A stretch of DNA of 12,434 nt, from the NCBI GenBank assembly GCA_002451015.1, contig DKBB01000262.1, forward strand, positions 20,461 to 32,894, in the 5' to 3' direction. The stretch is from Acidobacteria bacterium UBA6911 (lineage in GTDB: Bacteria; Acidobacteriota; UBA6911). The position numbers and the translations under genes are program-made. Below the pieces are notes generated by a model, which saw nothing but the letters and a program-made list of their open reading frames with translations, was not told the origin of the DNA and ran no database searches. This document shows, piece after piece, positions 7,666 to 12,434 of the stretch (its first letter is position 1; every line of letters begins with the position of its first letter).

Positions 7666-8835
7666 ATGAATAAAAAGGCCTTTTTCGTGCTCGTGGGCAG
7701 CATGTTCATATCCATGATGGGTATGGGCCTGGTCACCCCGTTTCTCCCCATTTATGCCACTACCATGGGGGCTACCGGGTTACAGGTGGGGCTGATTCAG
7801 GCGGCCTTCAACATTACAGGCATAGGCACGCTTCTCTTCGTTGGTCGGATGTCGGATCGTTTCGGAAGAAAATCGTTCCTCAGCGGCGGGCTGAGCGTCC
7901 TGGCCATAGCATCCTTCGGATTTATATTCGCCCAAAAACCCGGTCACCTGATCTTCTGGCGCTTCGTCCAGGGACTCGGCGCTTCGGCGCATCTGCCCAT
8001 TGCCCAGGCATACCTTGGGGACATTACTCCTAAAGGCAGCGAGGGGAAATGGATGGGGTATTTCAACGCCGTTCTCTTCGCCGGACTGGGCGCCGGACCT
8101 CTTCTTGGCGGCGTCATCACGGATATGTTCAGCATGAAGGCTTCTTTCCTGACCATGGCCGGTCTGAATATTTTCGGTTTGATCGCTACGCTTCTTTTTC
8201 TGAAGGAGATGCCGCGCAAAGTAGCCGCGCGGGAGCACGAATCCTATCTCGCGCCGCTTAAAAGCCGGATCATACGGGGCATATTCATCTACCGCATGAC
8301 TGCCGGCCTTGGAACGGCCAGCCTGATGACTTTTGTGCCGCTGTTCGCGGGGCTGAAATTAGGCCTGAGCACTATTCTTATCGGGATATTGTTGGCGGCT
8401 CGGACCCCGGCCTCGATTATTCAGTCTTACACAGGACGCCTGGCGGACCGGTGGGACCGCCGCCGGATGGTTTTCTGGGGCGGAATGGGTACGGTCATCT
8501 CCACGGTCCTGCTGCCGCAGACGGGCGGATTCTGGACACTGTTAATCGTTTATATCTTAATAATCCTGGGCCAGTCTTTCGGAATTCCGGCAGCCAACGC
8601 CTACGTGGTCGATGAAGGCCGCACCTACGGGATGGGCGCATCGATGACCATGTTCATGCTGGCTATGCAGATCGGGAATGGGATCGGACCGGTGGCGCTG
8701 GGAGGTGTTTTCGACAGGCTCGACATTGACTCCGTCTTCTATTCGGCCGCCGTGGTCATGGCTTCAGGCATTGTCCTGTGCGACTGGATTCTCCGAAGTT
8801 GCAATGTTGCTGAAACAGGACAGAGAAACAGTTGA
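7666..8835 (+). CDS. MFS transporter, drug:H+ antiporter type
   Basis: A 389-residue major facilitator with about 12 membrane helices. Motif A is GRMSDRFGRK (60-69) in the loop between helices 2 and 3, and is echoed by GRLADRWDRRR in the second half. R99 in FWRFVQGLGAS is the motif B arginine of helix 4. AGLGAGPLLGG (139-149) is motif C, the antiporter motif of helix 5, which points to proton-driven export of a drug or metabolite rather than sugar uptake. I chose the ATG at 7666, preceded by GGGAAAG, because helix 1 begins just after MNKK; the frame is open to 7555 but the extra residues are charged and not membrane-like. The exported VOC protein follows 45 bases downstream, probably in the same transcript. 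The exported compound is unknown. Confidence 0.9.
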   Translation: MNKKAFFVLVGSMFISMMGMGLVTPFLPIYATTMGATGLQVGLIQAAFNITGIGTLLFVGRMSDRFGRKSFLSGGLSVLAIASFGFIFAQKPGHLIFWRFVQGLGASAHLPIAQAYLGDITPKGSEGKWMGYFNAVLFAGLGAGPLLGGVITDMFSMKASFLTMAGLNIFGLIATLLFLKEMPRKVAAREHESYLAPLKSRIIRGIFIYRMTAGLGTASLMTFVPLFAGLKLGLSTILIGILLAARTPASIIQSYTGRLADRWDRRRMVFWGGMGTVISTVLLPQTGGFWTLLIVYILIILGQSFGIPAANAYVVDEGRTYGMGASMTMFMLAMQIGNGIGPVALGGVFDRLDIDSVFYSAAVVMASGIVLCDWILRSCNVAETGQRNS

Positions 8836-8880
8836 AATCTTCTTTCTTTTAATAATACGCTCTTGTAGGGAGGCTATAGC

Positions 8881-9423
8881 ATGAATATAAGAATCGGAAC
8901 GATCGTGATTAGTCTGGCATTGTTACTGGTCGCCGGACATGCAGGAATGGGGGTTCTCATGGCAGAAGAGCAGAAGAATAAAACCGGATTCGATTTGTCT
9001 TTCCATCATGTCGGGATCAGCGTGGCAAACCTGGATGAATCCATCGCCTGGTACAAGGAAATGCTCGGATTCGAGGAGGTCATGCGGATGGAGCAGGGAG
9101 AGACCATTAAACAAATGAAAATCGGTCACATCAAGCGCGGCAATTGCTACATCGAGCTGTTCCAGGTCGCCGGCGCCAAACCCCTGCCGGAATACCGCCG
9201 CGATCCGAATACGGACCTGGGCGTTCACGGCCTCGCACACTTCGGCCTGCAGGTGAACAGCGTGCAGGCGGCACTTGAAGAGCTGCGGTCGAAGGGTGTC
9301 GAGGTCGCCATGGAACCGATCGACACACCCGGAGTCGCCTTCGTCTTTATCCGCGACAATTCGGGAAATGCCTTCGAGCTGATCGAGTACAAGAATCAGG
9401 AATCCGGAGACGCATCCCAATAA
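8881..9423 (+). CDS. Exported VOC/glyoxalase-fold protein
   Basis: A 180-residue protein with an N-terminal signal peptide (hydrophobic residues 5-27, likely cleavage after VLMA at 28) and one complete VOC-superfamily domain of two beta-alpha-beta-beta-beta units (about 38-170). The four metal-ligand positions are occupied: H43 in FHHVGISV, E92 in CYIELFQ, H120 in GLAHFGLQV and E166 in GNAFELIEY. It is therefore probably a metal-dependent lyase, isomerase or dioxygenase-like enzyme, or a ligand-binding protein, in the periplasm. Most glyoxalase-fold proteins are cytoplasmic, so export is unusual. AGGGAGG (8867-8873) is a very strong ribosome site 7 bases before the ATG. Its place after a drug-type exporter suggests that the two handle a related compound (inference). 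Substrate unknown. Confidence 0.85.
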   Translation: MNIRIGTIVISLALLLVAGHAGMGVLMAEEQKNKTGFDLSFHHVGISVANLDESIAWYKEMLGFEEVMRMEQGETIKQMKIGHIKRGNCYIELFQVAGAKPLPEYRRDPNTDLGVHGLAHFGLQVNSVQAALEELRSKGVEVAMEPIDTPGVAFVFIRDNSGNAFELIEYKNQESGDASQ

Positions 9424-9436
9424 AGAAATCCAAATT

Positions 9437-9461
9437 GTAGGAGCGAACACAAGGTTCGCCC
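9437..9461. repeat. Palindromic intergenic repeat (GCGAAC..GTTCGC)
   Basis: GCGAAC (9443-9448) and GTTCGC (9454-9459) form a 6-bp stem around ACAAG, embedded in GTAGGAGCGAACACAAGG. From memory this closely resembles a dispersed GGGCGAACA/TGTTCGCCC-type palindrome common between genes of environmental bacteria; I cannot search for copies. It may also help end the MFS-VOC transcript, as a pyrimidine-rich stretch follows. The rest of the 98-base gap before the DinB gene shows no clear promoter. Confidence 0.5.
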
Positions 9462-9521
9462 TCTTTCCTTCGAAATGGGATTTGTTCTTCTCCTTATCAT
9501 TATCCTTTCCCGGGTGATGCC

Positions 9522-9971
9522 ATGAAAGAAATAGCGGATGAAATCAGGACGATTGTGACGAATGCGCTTGGAGCATTGTCTTCCATGTTACCGAATGAGG
9601 TGTCTTTTAAAGCAAGTCCGGACAAGTGGTCGAAGAAAGAAATGCTGGGGCACCTGATCGACTCGGCCGCCAACAATCATCATCGATTTGTCCGGGCCGG
9701 CTACAATGCAGCGGCGGATTTCCCGCCCTACAGCCAGAACGAATGGGTCCGAATCCAGAAGTACGATGAAGCGGAATGGACCGATTTGACGCTGCTCTGG
9801 TCCGCGTACAATCTTCACCTCTGCCGTATCATCGAGAGCCTGCACGAGAAAGCTTTTTCCTCACCCTGCAACATCGGCAAAGAAGAACCGGTATCGCTGG
9901 AATTTGTCATAAAAGATTACCTGCGCCATTTGCGGCATCATATGGCAGTAATCCTGGAAGGACAAGGATAG
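9522..9971 (+). CDS. DinB-like four-helix-bundle protein
   Basis: A 149-residue cytoplasmic protein of the DinB/YfiT superfamily. The fold is a four-helix bundle; many members bind a metal ion through three histidines and some act as thiol-dependent transferases. The pattern here is typical: DKWSKKEMLGHLIDSAANNH near the start gives H44, and DYLRHLRHHMAVI near the end gives H136 with H140, so the triad appears complete. Length is normal for the family. A short GGTG-type site precedes the ATG. The GNAT gene begins 6 bases after the stop, so the two are surely co-transcribed. Despite the name, DinB-like proteins are mostly not DNA-damage proteins, and the thiol cofactor and substrate are unknown here. 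Confidence 0.82.
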   Translation: MKEIADEIRTIVTNALGALSSMLPNEVSFKASPDKWSKKEMLGHLIDSAANNHHRFVRAGYNAAADFPPYSQNEWVRIQKYDEAEWTDLTLLWSAYNLHLCRIIESLHEKAFSSPCNIGKEEPVSLEFVIKDYLRHLRHHMAVILEGQG

Positions 9972-9977
9972 CGTACG

Positions 9978-10481
9978 ATGAACATCCGACGGGCGGACTT
10001 AACCGACACCGATGCTATTGAAAGATTGAACCGCGAGGTACAGGAGATCCATATCCGTAACTATCCGCACATTTTCAAGAGAACGTCTCCGGAAGAGGTC
10101 AAATCCTGGATCAGAAACCTGTTTGAAGCGGAGGACGTCAACATTTTTGTAGTCAGTGAGGAGACGCGTATTGTCGGTTATGTCACGTTGAGAATGATCA
10201 CTCAGCCTGAAAATCCATTTAAATATGCCGAAAAAATCGCATATATCGATCAAATATGCGTGACGCAATCCAGGAGAGGGCGTGGAATCGGCAGGAGACT
10301 GATGGAACACGCCATCGAGCATGCAGCCGACCTTGGTTTCGAAAGGATTGAACTGGATGTCTGGCATAAAAACACGTATGCCCGGGAGGCGTTCGAGAAA
10401 ATAGGCTTTAAAACAAGTTGCGAAAAGCGGGTGTTGGACAGGGGATCGGGACAGGGCAGGACGTCGGGACACACCTCATGA
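9978..10481 (+). CDS. GNAT family N-acetyltransferase
   Basis: A 167-residue acyltransferase that moves an acetyl group from acetyl-CoA to an amine or other acceptor. The acetyl-CoA pyrophosphate loop (motif A) is QSRRGRGIGRRLMEHA, with R100-G101-R102-G103-I104-G105 after the strand AYIDQICV. The last strand and helix, ELDVWHKNTYAREAFEKIGF, form the standard GNAT motif B. The N-terminus MNIRRADLTDTDAI is the usual first strand and helix. The final 15 residues are polar and outside the domain. It lies 6 bases after the DinB gene, with AAGGATAG overlapping the DinB stop as ribosome site, and 16 bases before the YiiX-type gene. The acceptor could be a protein, amino acid or antibiotic; nothing in the sequence decides. 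Confidence 0.9.
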   Translation: MNIRRADLTDTDAIERLNREVQEIHIRNYPHIFKRTSPEEVKSWIRNLFEAEDVNIFVVSEETRIVGYVTLRMITQPENPFKYAEKIAYIDQICVTQSRRGRGIGRRLMEHAIEHAADLGFERIELDVWHKNTYAREAFEKIGFKTSCEKRVLDRGSGQGRTSGHTS

Positions 10482-10497
10482 AAAGGGCAAGTCGGCT

Positions 10498-11109
10498 ATG
10501 ATATTGCGAACGTCTCTGGTATTTATTCTCCTGTCAATGGTCGGCTGCGGAGCGGGGGAATTGCCGTCTCTCAAAGACGGGGACCTTGTTTTCCAGGATG
10601 CGCAATCCCCTCAGAGCGCGGCACTGAGAATTGCCACGAATTCTCCCTACACCCACATGGGCGTGATTTTCATCGAGGAGGGCGGGCCGCTGGTCTATGA
10701 AGCCGTCGGCCCGGTCAAGTACACACCTTTGAAAAAATGGATCCAACAGGGCTCAAACGGTCACTTTGTCGTGAAGCGCCTTAAGGAAAGAGACCAAATT
10801 CTTAACGAGGAAAGTATCCGCAAGCTCAGGGATGCCGGAGAAATTTACGAAGGCCGTCCCTATGATTTCCATTTCGGATGGTCCGGAGATCGGATCTACT
10901 GTTCGGAACTGGTCTGGAAAATGTATAAAACCGCCCTTGGAGTCGAAATCGGCAGGCTGCAGAGGTTCCGCGACTTCGACCTCTCCGATCCCATTGTTGT
11001 TAAGATCCTAAGAGAGCGGTTTCCCGAAGGGATTCCCGAGGATGAAATCGTGATATCGCCTGCGAGTATGTTCAAATCGAACTTGCTGGGGACTGTTTAC
11101 GAGAACTGA
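10498..11109 (+). CDS. YiiX/YebB-type permuted papain-fold lipoprotein
   Basis: A 203-residue protein of the YaeF/YiiX group (C92, permuted NlpC/P60 papain-like enzymes), thought to cleave amide or ester bonds in cell-envelope or lipid substrates. In the permuted fold the catalytic His precedes the Cys: H53 in PYTHMGVIF, E68 in LVYEAVG as polar partner, and C135 in RIYCSELVWKMY. GDLVFQ (28-33) is the usual opening strand. The N-terminus MILRTSLVFILLSMVGCGAG looks like a lipoprotein signal with C17 as the modified Cys; Met at -3 is less usual. It is then periplasmic and membrane-anchored. AAAGGG (10483-10488) precedes the ATG. It ends the DinB-GNAT cluster. The family is well supported; the substrate is unknown. 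Confidence 0.86.
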   Translation: MILRTSLVFILLSMVGCGAGELPSLKDGDLVFQDAQSPQSAALRIATNSPYTHMGVIFIEEGGPLVYEAVGPVKYTPLKKWIQQGSNGHFVVKRLKERDQILNEESIRKLRDAGEIYEGRPYDFHFGWSGDRIYCSELVWKMYKTALGVEIGRLQRFRDFDLSDPIVVKILRERFPEGIPEDEIVISPASMFKSNLLGTVYEN

Positions 11110-11111
11110 CG

Positions 11112-11261
11112 CGGATAAAAAGAATTCTGATTGTCACAACCGGTGTGATGCTATGTATTAAGAAGGCATCTTCCCTCAGCAAGAAAACAGGATTGAATTT
11201 GCCGCGCTGGGGGTTATATTTCCTATACCTTTGATTGCAGTGGAAAGCTTTTATCCTTCGT
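11112..11261 (+). pseudogene. Possible frameshifted small membrane protein gene
   Basis: This 176-base gap contains two overlapping frames that each read like protein: RIKRILIVTTGVMLCIKK from 11115, then in another frame EGIFPQQENRIEFAALG and VIFPIPLIAVESFYPS ending at a TGA (11259-11261). Joined by a shift near 11160 they would give a hydrophobic peptide of about 50 residues. No ATG with a ribosome site heads it. It may be a decayed neighbour of the two small membrane protein genes downstream, a sequencing frameshift, or chance. Confidence 0.2.
11193..11220 (+). promoter_or_regulatory. Candidate promoter for the small membrane protein cluster
   Basis: TTGAAT (11193-11198) and TATATT (11215-11220) are 16 bases apart and would start transcription about 60 bases before the ATG at 11286. 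It overlaps the coding-like relic, so only one of the two readings may be right. Confidence 0.3.
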
Positions 11262-11285
11262 GAATTTTCGCGTCCGGATTGAAAG

Positions 11286-11675
11286 ATGTGGATGATTTTT
11301 TATCTGGTTTTTACTGTAACGGCCAGCCTTGTGCACATCGTAGCCCTGCCGATAATGTTTGCATTTTCGACATACAAGGTTTGTAAGAAACGGAGCCTTG
11401 TTCCACTTATTAGGCCCCTATCGATGGCCGGTGGTCTGGTAATCGGCATAGCCGTGGCATGGTTCACGATGGTTTTTCATTACGGATGGCCTCTATCTTT
11501 AAAGGAGACTTTCCACGCAACCGTTCACAGCGGAATTTATTATGAGCTGCCTGAGGATGCTGTCGAAGATTTCGTTTTCTTCATGCTGTTTCTGGGGAAT
11601 CTTGGTGCGATTTTGGCGGGATTGACCCTCTGGCTTGTGGCCCGGTCACGCCGCCGGGTCGCTTTGACGGACTGA
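11286..11675 (+). CDS. Small multi-pass membrane protein, unrecognised
   Basis: A 129-residue hydrophobic protein that I do not recognise. Three clear membrane segments are seen: about 3-27 (a helix ending before STYKVCKKR), about 46-66 (MAGGLVIGIAVAWFTMVFHY) and about 95-119 (VFFMLFLGNLGAILAGLTLW). It ends with the basic tail ARSRRRVALTD. An acidic loop, ELPEDAVEDF (87-96), lies between segments 2 and 3. The basic residues favour a cytoplasmic C-terminus and a cytoplasmic loop after segment 1. The start is the first possible ATG, as an in-frame TGA is at 11280-11282; the ribosome site is weak. A second small membrane protein follows 18 bases downstream. Function cannot be assigned. Confidence 0.65.
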   Translation: MWMIFYLVFTVTASLVHIVALPIMFAFSTYKVCKKRSLVPLIRPLSMAGGLVIGIAVAWFTMVFHYGWPLSLKETFHATVHSGIYYELPEDAVEDFVFFMLFLGNLGAILAGLTLWLVARSRRRVALTD

Positions 11676-11693
11676 AATAGCGAGCCCTTTAGA

Positions 11694-12032
11694 ATGTCTC
11701 ACATGAATTCATCTTCAAATTCCGGAAGGAAATATGCAATCGCCGTCTGGATGATTGCCATGGGTGTCATCGCAACCTGGGCCGTTTCTTCCGATATGCG
11801 GCAGGGATGGTCCTATAGAACGTTGGAGGCAAAGTCCTGCGATGTTCTAATGCTGCTTTCCGGGGTATTCCTCCTGGCTGCCGGCTTAGTGTATTTTGTA
11901 CTTGCACGATACTGCAAGAAAATCACTGCCGTCGGCGCCGTAACCGTCGGCGCCGTAGCCGCTGGCGTGATTGCCGTGACATTGATTGCCGGTGTGCTTA
12001 CAGGTGTAATTCCCTGTTCGGGTCCGGGTTGA
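11694..12032 (+). CDS. Small membrane protein with AVGAV repeat, unrecognised
   Basis: A 112-residue hydrophobic protein that I do not recognise. Predicted membrane segments lie at about 14-31 (YAIAVWMIAMGVIATWAV), 51-71 (LLSGVFLLAAGLVYFVLAR region) and 79-104 (a Gly/Val/Ala-rich stretch). Between the first two is a polar loop with one Cys (EAKSCDVL), and the C-terminus carries another (IPCSGPG). The third segment contains a short internal duplication, AVGAV-TVGAV-AAGVI. Ribosome site is not evident; ATG 11694 or the ATG three codons later are both possible. It follows the other small membrane protein by 18 bases, suggesting one transcript. Function is unknown. Confidence 0.6.
   Translation: MSHMNSSSNSGRKYAIAVWMIAMGVIATWAVSSDMRQGWSYRTLEAKSCDVLMLLSGVFLLAAGLVYFVLARYCKKITAVGAVTVGAVAAGVIAVTLIAGVLTGVIPCSGPG
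11929..11957 (+). repeat. 15-nt direct tandem repeat inside a membrane protein gene
   Basis: CCGTCGGCGCCGTA occurs at 11929-11942 and again at 11944-11957, a 15-base period. It encodes the repeated five-residue unit of the third membrane segment of the 11694-12032 protein. It keeps the frame and may vary in copy number by slippage. Confidence 0.85.
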
Positions 12033-12110
12033 ATGATAAGGAACTTAATCCTGGGCGGGATTTATCTTTTATTGGCGATTCTGGCCGGACTCAGTACCCG
12101 GAAGGTTTAA
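12033..12110 (+). CDS. Possible 25-residue single-span membrane peptide
   Basis: The ATG at 12033 directly abuts the TGA of the preceding gene (12030-12032) and opens a 25-residue frame ending in TAA. The peptide is MIRNLILGGIYLL then LAILAGLSTRKV: a basic start, one hydrophobic helix of about 16 residues and a basic end, which is the layout of a small membrane protein. There is no clear ribosome site, but ribosomes ending on the previous gene could re-initiate. It may be a subunit or regulator of the two upstream membrane proteins, or a chance frame. Confidence 0.35.
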   Translation: MIRNLILGGIYLLLAILAGLSTRKV

Positions 12111-12181
12111 CAAACCGATGTGGCATCCAGGAACGCATCCCGGCATATTGATTTTCTTTCATGCTATAAAGTACCGCGATC

Positions 12182-12217
12182 CGCATACACCGCCGTGAAA
12201 GTGCGGCGGCATATGCG
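12182..12217 (-). terminator. Hairpin after the extended selenoprotein-like frame
   Basis: CGCATA (12182-12187) and CCGCCG (12190-12195) pair with CGGCGG (12204-12209) and TATGCG (12212-12217): two 6-bp stems around a 2-base mismatch and an 8-base loop. On the minus strand it starts 19 bases after the UAA at 12237, which is where a terminator for the extended frame would be. No long T-run follows. It also faces the end of the plus-strand membrane protein cluster. Confidence 0.5.
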
Positions 12218-12236
12218 AATTACGATTATTGCAGAA

Positions 12237-12434
12237 TTACGGAAGCTTGATCTCTACCGAAACGGGCGTGCTTATCCAGCGGCTCGAACCGAGCCACGAG
12301 TAGGGCGCTCAACTTCAATGGCCGCCCGTGACGATGACCAGGAATCTGTCGGGCCCGGCCGCCACGGGGACACCCTTTTCGATGACATCCTTTTCCGCCA
12401 GAAGAGACTTGACGAATTCGTTGGGCTCTGTGGG
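12237..12434 (-). CDS. C-terminus of a putative selenoprotein with Sec-x-Sec motif (partial)
   Basis: The gene enters from beyond the right edge on the minus strand; only its last 65 codons are here. The first 39 read EPNEFVKSLLAEKDVIEKG, then VPVAAGPDRFLVIVTGGH. Then come UGA (12315-12317), AGU and UGA (12309-12311), after which the same frame stays open for 23 codons, APYSWLGSSRWISTPVSVE then IKLP, to a UAA at 12237-12239. Reading UGA as selenocysteine gives GGHUSUAPYSWLGSS. An 8-bp hairpin with a G-first loop follows the second UGA at SECIS distance, and a terminator-like hairpin follows the UAA. Several genes in the window end in TGA, so UGA is not a general sense codon here. I do not recognise the family; the strand FLVIVTGG resembles a terminal beta strand. 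If Sec is wrong, the gene simply ends at 12315, with chance open frame after it. Confidence 0.6.
12279..12297 (-). promoter_or_regulatory. Candidate bacterial SECIS element
   Basis: On the minus strand GUGGCUCG (12290-12297) pairs with CGAGCCGC (12279-12286): 8 bp including one U-G wobble, closed by loop GUU (12287-12289). The stem begins 11 bases after the second UGA; the loop lies 19 bases after it and 25 after the first. Known bacterial SECIS elements sit just inside the coding region after UGA, with the apical loop about 16-37 bases away and a G among its first two bases; this one fits. SelB binding is inferred. Confidence 0.55.

Noticed and set aside
7482-7751. 90-residue N-terminal extension of the reductase
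   Set aside because: The extension overlaps the MFS start antisense, is not family-like, and a strong ribosome site stands before the ATG at 7481.
12278-12298. GGTTCGAGCC on the minus strand, resembling a tRNA T-arm
   Set aside because: The T-loop would need a matching stem outside TTCGAGC, which is absent, and no acceptor, D or anticodon arm can be found nearby. A simple hairpin explains it better.
1-12434. CRISPR array, insertion sequence, integrase, phage or defence genes
   Set aside because: No spaced direct repeats, transposase motifs, integrase, nuclease or toxin-antitoxin pair could be found on either strand.

Overview
The window comes from a Gram-negative bacterium: it encodes an inner-membrane AsmA protein, exported enzymes, a probable lipoprotein and a haem-binding periplasmic protein. 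Gene content, moderate GC and a likely selenoprotein at the right edge suggest an uncultured Desulfobacterota (deltaproteobacterial) lineage. No rRNA or marker gene is present, so this is an inference. There is no CRISPR array, tRNA, transposase or integrase; most of the window is ordinary chromosome.

Layout. Positions 143-2753 (+) hold an AsmA-family protein and an exported M28 zinc peptidase. A perfect palindrome at 2761-2778 separates them from a convergent, membrane-anchored haem-binding protein (2804-3229, -). Divergent from that is a HAD phosphatase (3330-3995, +), followed by a short coding-like relic. On the minus strand, a sensor with two membrane helices and a terminal HAMP domain (5567-6322) overlaps a TrkH potassium transporter (4131-5570) by ATGA. 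Next come a glyoxylate/hydroxypyruvate reductase (6498-7481, -) and, divergently, an MFS exporter (7666-8835, +) followed by an exported VOC-fold protein (8881-9423). A palindromic intergenic element precedes a tight plus-strand cluster: DinB-like (9522-9971), GNAT (9978-10481) and a YiiX-type papain-fold lipoprotein (10498-11109). The right end holds a frameshifted-looking relic, two small unrecognised membrane proteins and a possible 25-residue membrane peptide.

The most interesting item is at the right edge on the minus strand (12237-12434). A gene entering from outside meets UGA-AGU-UGA, then stays open in the same frame for 23 protein-like codons to a UAA. Eleven bases after the second UGA is an 8-bp hairpin with a G-first apical loop, in the position expected of a bacterial SECIS element. 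A second hairpin lies 19 bases after the UAA, as a terminator would. I read this as the C-terminus of a selenoprotein with a Sec-Ser-Sec (UxU) motif, which a standard gene caller would truncate. I do not recognise the family. A second candidate system is the sensor/TrkH pair, which looks like a receptor without an enzymatic output domain fused translationally to a K+ transporter.
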